A stretch of DNA of 64,000 nucleotides, taken from positions 147,719-211,718 of the forward strand of contig CANNZV010001439.1 of assembly GCA_947561585.1 (NCBI GenBank), given 5' to 3'. Both the position numbers and the translations under genes were made by a program. Shown here in pieces: positions 45,407-55,694 of this stretch. Every line of letters starts with the position of its first letter. Position 1 is the first letter of the stretch. The notes under the pieces were generated by a model. It did no database searches. It was not told where the DNA came from and worked only from the letters and a program-made list of their open reading frames with translations. This DNA comes from Caprella mutica. Lineage: Eukaryota > Arthropoda > Malacostraca > Amphipoda > Caprellidae.

Positions 45407-45618
45407 AACCCAGTTCAGCAGCCCTGTTGACTGGTTTGTCAGCAGTCTCACCCTCCAGGGAAAAGAATGACAGGGAGAAAGAGGAAAAAAAAAGAGGAAA
45501 AACAGAGAGTAAAAGAGGAGTACTGGCAAGGAATTATGAAAGAAGAAGAGCATTTAAAGATAGAGATTACCCACCCCTTACCCCCCTCATTACTCAAAAC
45601 TTAGAATTCCTTGAATGA
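45407..45618 (+). other. Candidate terminal coding exon, low confidence
   Basis: After an acceptor-like attaacag (ending 45406) one frame stays open from 45409 to the stop at 45616-45618. It encodes a basic, charged tail (REKNDREKEEKKRGKTESKR, then ARNYERRRAFKDRD). A polyadenylation-type aataaa follows at about 45671. The purine-rich composition alone can give such a frame, and no family or upstream exon was recognised. Confidence 0.2.
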
Positions 45619-46616
45619 ATGGGATATTTGTGAGGAGTGTCTCTATATCACTTTTTCTTAAGTATATTGAAATAAACTCTAGACTTAAGACGATGAAAAA
45701 GGAGATAATGAAAGTTCCCATGCAAACTGAAGAAGGGAATAATGTGTTGTTGAAGTTTGGGATGGAGAATTTTTTTTAATAAGTTGAAGTACTTGAAAAA
45801 ATGCTGAACTGAAAGAATTAAATTAACTTTTATACTTGTTAATTTTAAGGATTGATTTTACTTGTTTATCTTTAGCCTTGATAATTTTATAGATTGATTG
45901 TTAGTTTTAAGGAATATTTTATTTTATCATTTCATAGGATACTTGATAATTAATTTTATAATTTTCACCTGTTGCTAATGGAAAGAAATAAACAATAAAA
46001 CTGATCATATATGTTGTTTACTTCATAATATCCTTCGCTTTTATCATTTGAGGACTTTAATGCATCTGTTAGGTAGTCTCACCTCTTCATTTTTCTATTT
46101 TGTGAGTGCAGTCATAGGTACGTGTCTCTTTCAGTCACACTCCTTGGTAAGTGACTGCATTCATGGAGTAGCTTTTCAGCATCATTGATCATGGAGCCAC
46201 TTTCCTTTTTGGCTGATTCAAGCACTTCCTTACATCATTTCTTAAAATTTTTCTCTCTTCATCAACTCTTTCTATCATTAAAAATATTTATTTTTGTTAT
46301 ATACAATTTTTTTTTTTTAAAGACTAACTTTTCTCACAAGTTTTAGGACAAACAGTCGACCTTCCAGCATTTGGTCGACCACTGTGGCATTTGGTAGACC
46401 AGCAGATTTTCTAAGTTTAATTGGTTTGATCTTAATTTTAAGTAATTCTATTACTAGATAAATGTTCTCCAATTAAATCTGTGAGAATTTCAATACTTAA
46501 TAATGAAAATTCAGTAATTATAGACCGTTTTGCTGTCATTGTTTGCCAGGCTCACTGAAGTACGCCATCTTTGTTGTTTACATGATTTCAGTTAACCTAG
46601 GTAGTGTATTTATACA
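45619..46616. other. AT-rich DNA with a family B copy
   Basis: No gene recognised. Contains dispersed repeat B (46070-46255) and two nearby gtcgacc words (46358 and 46374). Confidence 0.4.
46070..46255 (-). repeat. Dispersed repeat family B, minus copy
   Basis: The minus strand carries aaaaaggaaagtggctccat, gaaaagctactccatgaatg and cagtcacttaccaaggagtg, as in 27315-27535. Diverged, with indels. Confidence 0.65.
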
Positions 46617-47222
46617 TTAAGACCCTTAAAGGTCCCCTCCAAGCAAATTTTTTTATTGCCTTAATCAACGAGGCTAATGTTTCTTATTATTTTACTGCAA
46701 ACCCCATAAAATTTGATAGCATATTTTTAACTTTATATGCTTTTAAAGATTTTTATAATCCAAACTCTACAAAACCTACTTTACTTCCGACTTTCTAAGT
46801 TTCAGTCTAAAGAAGAAGAATGTACACCATTTGTTTTGATTGTCAACTAGGTATTTCGTTTATTAAATCTATTCATTATTCGTTTAAAGGTTTAAATTTA
46901 GATAAACTTATTATAGAAACGTTTATATACTTTTAGAAACAATTAATATTTTAATAGAGAGCCAAAAACGCTTTGTTTGTTTAAAAATTTAAATTTACAA
47001 TCATAACAAAGAGTGTACAATCTTCTTTCTCAGCGTCAGGTTGGAGATTCGCTCGATTGTTGCTCACAGAGTATTAAAAAACTTTAAAAGAAAATAATAA
47101 AATACATACTGAACCAAATTGTATGCGGTTTGCGGAATAATGATCGTAGACCTTAGTTCTGTAATATTATGTAATAAACTCATTTTTTTCCCGGAGCCTG
47201 GAGAGGACCTTTAAGGCTTTAA
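46617..47222. mobile_element. TTAA-flanked MITE, piggyBac-like
   Basis: The left end ttaagacccttaaaggtccc (46617-46636) continues ctccaagc. The right end is gcctggagaggacctttaag (about 47196-47215) followed by gctttaa. Read in reverse, the right end is ttaaagccttaaaggtcc, so the two ends match over about 20 bp with a few differences. TTAA stands at both outer limits (46617-46620 and 47219-47222), the piggyBac target duplication. The 0.6-kb interior has no transposase; its open frame 46604-46798 has no family resemblance. Confidence 0.6.
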
Positions 47223-47594
47223 TAGCATAGGAAAAACATTTCAGATCGTACGTTTGGCAGTGTTTTTTGTCTCTGTTGCCTTGGCAACGGTGCGATAACC
47301 TTGTTAGATGTGTGCACTGGAAAGGTTTTTATACTCCAAATAATAGAAGGTATTTCGGAGCTGGAAAGTTTGTATTTCGAGTTTAACTTGATTGTCTTTT
47401 GAGTTGCATCAATTTTCAGTTGGGTATTACCTGTTATATATTTTTTCTGGTTGAGATATATTTGTTGTTTTGAAAGCTATTTTGAGAATTAAATTAGTTT
47501 AATTGAGATATTGAGGTTTGTAGTGTGATTCCTTCTTATTTGCTGTTGTGATTTTTGTGTATTTTATATATAATATCCCCCAGCAGTGACCGGT
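47223..47594. other. Unique DNA before the CR1-like LINE; may include its 5' UTR
   Basis: Contains an X-box-like palindrome at 47275. The LINE's true 5' limit cannot be fixed from one copy. Confidence 0.4.
47275..47288. promoter_or_regulatory. X-box-like palindrome (RFX site)
   Basis: gttgccttggcaac fits the RFX X-box GTTRCC-NN-GGYAAC exactly. X-boxes mark ciliary and some other promoters. A 14-bp match with no adjacent host gene is suggestive only. Confidence 0.35.
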
Positions 47595-49239
47595 ATGGAT
47601 GACCTGATTGACCTCAGTGGCACGGATGAGCCAGTATCTCCAACTTCCTTGTTCCAATCTGTCCCCCCAGCACTGGCAATTGAAGATGTGCCGCTCAGAC
47701 CACACCCTGGGTACGCCAAGGAGTTCACAATCGACACATTTATGTTATGATCGGAACCGATTGGTGCCCAACTGGGTAAGAATGGTCCAGAGAGGCAGAA
47801 ATTCATTTGCTACCAGTGCCGTAGGAAGAGGTGGGTGATAGATTCGGATGCGGGATGTTGCTCAAACTTGACCAGATTCTCCCTCTGCACCTTTTGTGAG
47901 GTCAGGATTTACGCGGATAGTGAGGCTGCCAAACAGAAGTTTGCAATGATGGTAGAGGTCAGGAGACTGAAGGATAAAACAGAAAAAGCTCTAGGGGAAT
48001 TTTCGCTAAGATTAGCACAATTCGAGGGTGGCTCTTTGCCTGACACCGCCGGGGGACAGGAGGGCCTTGTGGAACTCCGCTCCGAGCTGGATGTATCAAG
48101 ATGTCACCTAAAGACCGAGTTGAGGCTAATCAAGTCTAAAGTTGAGGATCGCCCCCCTGTGACGGTAGTTGGGACGTCCCGTGTTGGTGGGGCGCCGGTG
48201 GTGGTCTCCACTTCTGGTTCCCCTGGGAGTTCGGAGAGGTACATCGATGATGTATATCGTCGGTTGAGCCTCCGGCCCCGGGGTACGAACACTAGTGTGA
48301 GGCTTAGACCCCCCTGCCTGCACCTAGGGAGGGACCAACTGTTGGAGCTGCCGCAGCGGAGGGGTCCTCGACACGTAGAAAGAAACCCCGAAAGAAAAAT
48401 CGAAAGAGAGATAGAAAAAACGGCCAGAAAAGTAGTGATCCGTCCCAACATGTCAATCTAAAAACTAAATTGGAACCCATCATTCATTTGTTGGGGGACT
48501 CTCTAGTAGGAAGAGCGACGGGGAATTATTATACCAACCTGGGTTCCAATTACAAGGCGTCTTCCTTGCCAGGTGGTAACATAAAACTGATCTCCGAAGT
48601 TGTCAGAAAGCAAGTACCCGATCCCAACAAGACCCTTGTCCTCTCTGTTGGAGGAAATGATTTCTTCCGGAAGGATAGGAGGCCTTGTAACATTAAGGCC
48701 CTTATGACGGACTACGACAACCTTCTGAATGTTGCCAGGTCCCGTATCAGCAGATGTGTTGTTGTGGGCCTCATTCCACGTATGTTCCGGGACACGAGAA
48801 CATTCGTAGCGGCCAAAGATGTCAATGGGAGGTTAGGTAACCTCTGCAAAAAGGCTTCAAGTTCGTCAACGGATGGGACATGTATTTTGGTATGGACGCT
48901 CTGTTCGTTAGAGACGGAATTAATTTTTCGGACAACGGATCCAGGGTGTTCGTCCAAATGCTGACCCAAAACCTTTATGGTCCTCCTAGGGTAAGGCAAC
49001 GTCAGGCCAAACCCAAAGTGGTACCTCGGCCGCAGACCCGCGAGCCAGTGGTAACCGTTGACATGGAGGTTGACAACAATAACAATGACATGGTCATTGT
49101 TACACCATTAGCGGTTAGAACTTCAAACGCAGGTAAAAGACAAAGGAGTCCCATCACTGATGCGGAATCCAGCCCTTCCGGGCAGTCTCAAGAGCGGAAG
49201 AAAAGAGGAGGGCGTCCGAAGGAGATTTGCCGGACCTGA
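47595..49239 (+). pseudogene. CR1-like ORF1: Cys cluster and SGNH esterase, broken
   Basis: The ATG at 47595 opens MDDLIDLSGTDEP. The frame meets a TGA at 47748-47750 and resumes in frame with FICYQCRRKRW, GCCSN and SLCTFCEVR, a C-x2-C/CC/C-x2-C zinc-binding pattern (47806-47905). A charged region follows. Near 48300-48340 the reading shifts to another frame (basic STRRKKPRKKNRKR), then the esterase begins: LLGDSLVGRA (GDSL at 48494-48505) and SVGGNDFF (about 48640). A second shift lies near an aaaaagg run at about 48850, after which YFGMDALFVRDGINFSDNG and the C-terminal basic tail run to the stop at 49239. The usual catalytic DxxH appears as DGIN. SGNH esterases are known in CR1 ORF1, where they probably act on lipids or esters; their exact role is unsettled. 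Confidence 0.8.
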
Positions 49240-49285
49240 GTAGTCCACCACCAGTGCCACCGTCGGGAAACAGCAAGTGACCTGA

Positions 49286-51570
49286 ATGAGCAGGCACCGA
49301 GTGGGGGCGCGCTCAATCAGGAACAAGTTCCTTGATTTTAGAGCAATGGTAGCCACGTCAAACTATGATGTGATAGGTGTTACCGAAACATGGCTTGATA
49401 CCTGCCGTAGGGATTTTGATGGAGAGTACCATCTACCCGGCTACGCCATGTTTCACAAAGATAGGGTGGGTCGTTTGGGTGGAGGAATGCTGCTGTATGT
49501 GAAGAGCTACCTGACTGCGATTGTGGTGCGCTCCTACTCGCCCCACGAGTTCGTGGGAGTCGAGATTAGGGGTTGCACTCCTTCGTTGAGGGTGTTTGTA
49601 GTGTACCGGCCTCTTCACTGCCCACGTGACTCTGACGTGTCACTGTATAACAACCTATCAGGGCTGGTTCAGGGTAACACGGTGGTTGTAGGGGATTTAA
49701 ACTGTCACCTGGATTGGAATTTGGGAGTTGCAGCCGCTGAGGGAATGCAGTTGATCGATTTTTCGAACGACTGCTTCCTAACTCAGATGGTGCGCGTTCC
49801 AACCAGAGGACGAAAAACTCTCGACATCGTGTTCACCACTGAAGAAGAGATGGTGAGGAATGTGGAAGTAGGTGGGGGACTTGAAGGTAGCGACCATGCG
49901 GCGGTTTCCTTCGAGGTTGTGGTGGGTTCTGACGGTGAGCGTTTTGGCTCCTGTCGTCGCCTCAACCTTCGATTGGCTCCTGTCGTCGCCTCAACCTTCG
50001 ATTGGCTAACTACCCGCAGTTCCGTCGTGACCTGATGGAACTTAAACCCCAGCCTCACCCATCTGCTGAAGCCATGTGGCAGCTATTTAGTAGAGACTTC
50101 AAGCAGATTCAAGCTAGGTGTATACTCTTTAAGAGGATCGGAGGGTCGGCCAGGGTAAAACCTTCGTGGTTCACCCTCGTGTTAGCTGAAGCGATTTCAG
50201 AGCGGAAGCGCCTGTATCGCGCTACACGGTCCAACTCGTCACCTCTTGCTGCTAACCTCCTAGCCAGGCAGCGACGACTTGTTCGTCAAGCCAAGGCTGG
50301 TGAGGAGCACAGGGTTGCGCTTGCCTGCAAGGACAACCCCATAGACACAAGGTTAGGATAGACATGTGAATAGACACAAGGTTAGGAATACACTGGGGCC
50401 CTTGCAGTCCTCTAACGGACTCATAGTGAGTGACAATCTTGGGATTGCACAGAAGTTCAATCAGTATTTCTCCAGTGTTTTCACTGTTGAGGATGCTGGG
50501 CAACCACTCCCTATGATCATGTATGAGGGGGGTGAGCCACTTGAGGATGTTCCTGCAACGACAGATGAAGTTCTTGACAAGCTCCACCGCTTGGACCCTT
50601 ATAAGGCGCCTGGACCTGACGATTTCTTGCCGAAGGTGATGAGATCCGTGGGTAGTGCGTTGGCACCCCACTTGTGGCAAGTGTTCAGATCCTCAATGGA
50701 GAGTGGAGAAATTCCTCTCGACTGGAGGTCAGCATACGTCTGTCCCATCCATAAGTCTGAAGTTAGTCTGAAAGATGAGCAAGTTTGCCGACGACACCAA
50801 ACTTGGTGTCGATGCTGCAAACCCTCAGGCTGTGGCTGAACACTGAGGAGGGACTTGGCACGGATCAGGAAGTGGTCGGAATAGTGGCAGATGCCATTCA
50901 ACACTAGCAAGTGTAGCGTCTGGCATGTTGGTGTGCAGAACGCCCGCGCCGCCTAAAGTCTCCTTGGTTCGCCAGTTTCTCCTACGCATTGAGAACTTGA
51001 CCTTGGAGTGGTTATGACCTCCGAGTTTAAGTTTAATGCACAGTGTGTCGCTGCCTAGAGGAAAGCTCAAAAGATCCTAGGGTACATAAAAAGGGTCTTT
51101 ATACACCGTAATAGCCATACGGTGATGACCCTACCCTGTACAAATCGGTGGTTCGTCCACATTTGGAGTATGCCGTGCAGTTCTGGTCTCCCACGTACCG
51201 TTGTGACGTGGAGAGAGTCCAAGCCAGTGCGACCAAGTTGGTCTCGGGAGATTAGGAACAAGGGTTACGATAGGCGGTTGCAAGACCTCAACCCTCTGAC
51301 CCTTGAGCAACGTAGACTCCGTGGACAATTGATAGAGACCTACAAGATCGTTAGGGGTCATAGCAACCTGACCCCACGGCGATCTTCTCGTTCAATATGA
51401 ACCCGACTCGGATACATGGGTACAAACTGGATGTACCGCGGTTCCGCACAAATAAGTTCAGGGACTTGATGACCGTGAAGGTGTGTGGCGTTTGAAATGC
51501 CCTCCCTCGGGAGGTGGTCAACTCACCATCTGTCGAGTGCCTGGACAAAATCATCCGCCGGCTAGCCTAG
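49286..51570 (+). pseudogene. CR1-like ORF2: endonuclease and RT with central RT deletion
   Basis: The endonuclease is well preserved: ARSIRNKFLDFRAM, DVIGVTETWL (catalytic E), GGGMLLYVK, VVGDLNCHLDWN, TLDIVFTTE, GSDHAAVSFE (catalytic DH). At 49946-50003 a 29-bp segment is duplicated in tandem, shifting the frame; reading resumes as LANYPQFRRDLMEL. The N-terminal RT follows (KAPGPDDFLPKVM, about 50605-50645; IPLDWRSAYVCPIHK, about 50710-50755). The sequence then jumps near 50760-50780 to KFADDTKLGVDA, so the fingers and first palm motifs are missing. The thumb/C-terminal part ([40 protein letters not shown]) continues with shifts to the stop at 51568-51570. It cannot encode an active enzyme. 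Confidence 0.85.
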
Positions 51571-52570
51571 TTTTTGGTGTTCTGCACCGTTCATCGGGAC
51601 TTGCTGCTCTTGCGTTCTCCTTTGGCTTTGTTTCTGTGCCGGTTGTAGCCTCCTCCGCCTCGATTGTTTTAATCAGGTAGGGTGAAAAAGTGTTGAGGGA
51701 CAACCTGGTGTGGGGATGTGGCTGGGAGAGGGCACTATGCGAGTGTGGTGAGGCCGGGTGATTGGAGTGGTCCACTATTTTCTTCGTGCTGAGGCAGGTC
51801 CTGTCCGCCTCAGCTGAATTGTCCACTGAGATTGGGGCACATAACGGGTCGTTAGGTCACGGCATCTGTGGATCATGTTTCCTAGGGTAAAAGGGTAAAT
51901 TCACAACGACACTCAGGTGGAATGTCGCTTAGTATATTTTTGACGTGGCACAGTCTTATTATTTTCTTACGATGCATCTTTGTTTTGGACTGACCGTAAC
52001 TGCGCTGTCTTGTCTCTGGGTCACTGATCTTTTTTGTAGCCTCCTCCGACTGCATCGTTTTAATGGGGTAGGGTGAAAAAGTGTGGAAGGGACAATAAGG
52101 TGTGAGACTTGGGGGTGAGATGGCTTATGTGGAAGCGAGACGTCTGGAGCACTGGTGTTAGTGGGGATTTTTTGACGGCGATCGCAAACGTGTTACGTTC
52201 CGCGCCTTATTACGGGCTTTTCTGTACTGCGTTCTTCTGTTCCCGTGTCGCTGATCCTAGTTGTAGCCTCCTTCGCCTTGGTTATTTTACTGGGAAAGGG
52301 TGGCAAAGTGTGGTAGGGACAACCTGGTTAAGGGGTATGGTGGGGAAGCTGGCATAACGGGTGGTGCCCTGGACATGGGGACGGTTTGTGGTTGCTGGAG
52401 ATGTATCCCTTCCTATTGAGGAGAGAAACCCCCGGAGCCTTTCCGAGGCGGGAGAGGTTGAGGTCGCATTACCGACACTTTTCCCACCCCCCTCCACTCC
52501 TACATTTATTGTGTGTGTGAGCGCGTGCGAGTGAGTTTCGTGATCAGTGTGAGGCTGAACTAATCCGGGC
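51571..52570 (+). other. CR1-like 3' UTR with three diverged internal repeats
   Basis: A module with tgtagcctcctccg, a gtttta/attttac word, gggtagggtgaaaaagtgt and gggacaa recurs at about 51645, 52037 and 52261. The end blends into caaaatggtctaccaaaatg near 52585. A repeated 3' UTR block is unusual for CR1 and may reflect template switching. Confidence 0.6.
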
Positions 52571-53324
52571 AAACCATGATCCCCAAAATGGTCTACCAAA
52601 ATGTTCAAAATATTTATTTTAACACATTCTTTGGGGTGATAATTAGAATTGTTCGATCACAAAACTTGCTAAATAGTAGCTATTACCTACAAAACCTTGA
52701 CAAGCTTAAGAACTTTAAAATTTGCAGCAAGTTTCTGCATTGCTTCAAAATTTCAATACCTAATGCATCTAGTTTTAATTTAATAGAATTAATTTAATAA
52801 TAGTGCAAATGAATCATTTCGGACTAACCCACTGTTGATCGTTTTAAAGTGTAACTAAATTACTACAGAGACAAATGAACATTCGGTCCCGGTTACCGTT
52901 AATTAACTCTAGTAGACTGAATAGAGTAAGCAAGGTATTAAAGCCTAGAAATTAAACTCGCAAAAAAATCATGCAGAGTACAGTAGAGTACATTTACTTG
53001 GGAAAGGTTAATTTTTAGAGATGGAATTCTAAGCATACTCTCCTTCAACTGAAGTTCATTAACAATTAAATTTTCTTTAGCAATCACTCAAATTATTCTA
53101 TGTTTCAAATAGCCTAGATTAGTAGTCTATAATCGAAAATTAGTACTTGAACATTGTAAAAATTTCTAGTTGCTATAGACTCCTAATAATGCTTTAGGAC
53201 CCACATATTATTAGATATTTGATATTCCAGATGTATGATGACCTTACTCTCGAGGAACTCCTCGAGGAGAGAAGATATGGCCATACTCTCTTCATTGGGA
53301 GTTATGGGCGTGAAAATGGACTCT
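52571..53324. other. Unique AT-rich DNA
   Basis: Includes the perfect small palindrome ctcgagga-ac-tcctcgag at 53249-53266. No gene recognised. Confidence 0.4.
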
Positions 53325-53732
53325 TACATAGAAGTATAGGCTATACGAGTAGTTAATGTAACCTACACGAGTAGTTGGTATAACCTACACAAGCAGTTGG
53401 TATAACCTACACGAGTAGTTGGTATAACTTATAGGAGTGATTGGAGAAACATACACAAGTAGTTGATGTAACCTTGTTCTGTAGTTGTTTTAACCATTAC
53501 ATATAATTGGTTCAACCCTCACGAGCAGTTTTGACTATCATAGGTAGTTGTTGTGACCATCGGGAATTAAAAATAATCAACTCACATATGTGTTGTTTTA
53601 ACCAACGTCAATTTAACTCGTATTAAATAGTACCTGCAACTCACCACGTAGGAAGGCGCACAGATAAACCATAAAATTTAGTCAAAACAAATCATATATG
53701 ATTTGATTCAACTAATCCTTTCTCTGTGTGTA
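53325..53732. repeat. 22-bp repeats plus adjoining segment, copy 1
   Basis: Four to five copies of a 22-bp unit (gtagttggtataacctac plus acga), followed by about 300 bp (from ataggagtgattggagaaac to tctctgtgtgta). That segment recurs at 54752-55052 with an offset of 1320-1321 bp and few differences. Confidence 0.85.
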
Positions 53733-54455
53733 TAAATGATACTATGAAATTCTATTCAATATATATATTAATATACGAATCTCTTATTTCAAGGATTGGC
53801 AACCTATAGTCGTGACAGACAGTGACGAGAATTCAAATTGTACTTCTAAATAATAAATCTAAAACTTAAATGTTTATATTTCGTTTTCAATTTGACCTTG
53901 GTAATTCTATTAGCATATTTCTACATCAGTGCCTATGAGTAAGATGAATTGCACTAAGATATAGTTTAGAAGATAAAGGCTTTATTATTATTCATTAAGT
54001 TATAGTATAATTGCAGCATATGAAAGATTTATTCTATCAACTTTTGTAATCTAGCCTGGTTAATTAATTCATCTAGCCTACCTATTTATCACTACATAAA
54101 GTTATTTACGTCATCTAACTACTTATTTATAAACTAACCTGATGAAGTTACTTATTCAATCTAATCTATTAATTTACAACTAATAACCATATATCAATTC
54201 ATCGGATCGAAAACATTTCAAAAAGCAAGGATAGGTCTAGGTGATCAATTATTTATTTAAATCAAAATAGTATGCATATCACAGAAGCAAAAGTAAAAAA
54301 TAAATGAACATGTTAGATTTGGTCCTAGAAAATATATAGTCTAATCTAATTGACAACGGTACCTAACTCGAGATTAAAATTTAATAGAGTAAATATACTG
54401 ACTGAAAAAGTCATTTAAAAAGTTTGGCTACTGCTAACCGGACCGATTTTTCAAC
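53733..54455. other. AT-rich spacer between duplicated segments
   Basis: No gene. Regularly spaced tctaacctac/atctaatcta words (54050-54170) give weak local repetition. Confidence 0.4.
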
Positions 54456-55052
54456 CTACACTAATAGTTGATATACATTTACTTAGTTTACTAGTAATTG
54501 ATATAACCAACACGAGATGTTGATATAACCAACACGAGATGTTGATATAACCAACACGAATAGTTGATATAACCTACTCGAGTAGTTGATATAACCTACT
54601 CGAGTAGTTGATATAACCTACTCGAGTAGTTGGTATAACCTACTCGAGTAGTTGGTATAACCTACACGAGTAGTTGGTATAACCTACATGAGTAGTTGGT
54701 ATAACCTACATGAGTAGTTGGTATAACCTACACGAGTAGTTGATATAACACATAGGAGTGATTGGAGAAACCTACACAAGTAGTTGATGTAACCTTGTTC
54801 TGTAGTTGTTATAACCATTACATATAATTGGTTCAACCATCACGAGTAGTTTTGACTATCACAGGTAGTTGTTGTGACCATCGGGAATTAAAAATAATCA
54901 ACTCACATATGTGTTGTTTTAACCAACGTCAATTTAACTCGTTTTAAATAGTTCCTGCAACTCACCACGTAGGTAGGCGCACAGATAAACCATAAAATTT
55001 AGTCAAACAAATCATATATGATTTGATTCAACTATTCATTTCTCTGTGTGTA
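54456..55052. repeat. 22-bp repeats plus adjoining segment, copy 2
   Basis: A longer array of the 22-bp unit (about a dozen copies, cctactcgagtagttgatat and relatives), then the same 300-bp segment as copy 1. Homology to copy 1 stops exactly at 55052, where the second LINE remnant begins. Confidence 0.85.
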
Positions 55053-55070
55053 GGAGGGAAGGTGGGAGAA

Positions 55071-55568
55071 ATGGAAAAGGAAAGAAGAAGAAAGATCATT
55101 ATGATTTTCAATCTACTAGAGTCGGAGCAGAGTGAGGCAGCAGATAGATACAGAGAGGATGAGGAGAATTTGGGAGTGCTGATGGTGGAGGAGTTGGGGA
55201 TGGAGGAGATGTAGATTGAAAAACTGATTAGGCTTGGAAAGAAGAATGAGAGGAACAGACAATTATTGGTAAAGTTGAGAGATGAAGAAGATAATAGAGA
55301 GCTTATGAGAAAAACAAACAGACTGAGGCACTCTACAAAGTTTCCAAGGGTCTACATTGCGAGAGATATGACAGAAGCAGAGAGGGAGAGCAATAGGAAA
55401 TTGAGACAGGAGCTGAGGGAGAAGAGAAGCAATGGAGGGGCTCAATATGTGATAAGGAGATGCAGGGTGATGGAGAAGCAGACTTCAGGAGATAATGGAG
55501 CAGAAGAGAATCGGAATACTGAAATGGAGGGGGCTGTTGGGAGAAGAGGAGAGGTGCGGCGTGACTGA
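55071..55568 (+). pseudogene. LINE ORF1-like protein, one nonsense codon
   Basis: From the ATG at 55071: a basic start, then KIIMIFNLLESE, an in-frame TAG at 55212-55214, and, in the same frame, EKLIRLGKKNERNRQLLVKL, KFPRVYIARDMTEAERE and QYVIRRCRVM. The order (IFNLxES, RLGK...RPxLV, VxIxxDxTxxER, iRxgri) is that of LINE ORF1 proteins with an RRM-like and C-terminal domain found in L2-like and related elements. Those proteins bind RNA and chaperone nucleic acid. One stop codon is the only visible lesion. Confidence 0.6.
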
Positions 55569-55694
55569 AGTGGAGGAGTGGAGAATGATGTGATTGTGGA
55601 CCAGAATTCCAAGGAGTGAGACCCAAGGAAAATAATATGAAAAAAAAATTTGAAGGGAAAGGAGGAAGGAGAAGCAAATAAATATGTCATCAAG

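Larger units (their letters stand above)
47595..52570 (+). mobile_element. CR1-like non-LTR retrotransposon, degenerate
   Basis: A GC-richer island of about 5 kb holds ORF1 (Cys cluster plus SGNH esterase), ORF2 (AP endonuclease plus RT) and a 3' UTR. This combination, and the WNxLP...VV ending of ORF2, point to the CR1 group of the Jockey superfamily. Damage: a stop in ORF1, two frameshifts in ORF1, a 29-bp duplication and further breaks in ORF2, and loss of the central RT. The 5' limit is uncertain; no target duplication was identified. Confidence 0.85.
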
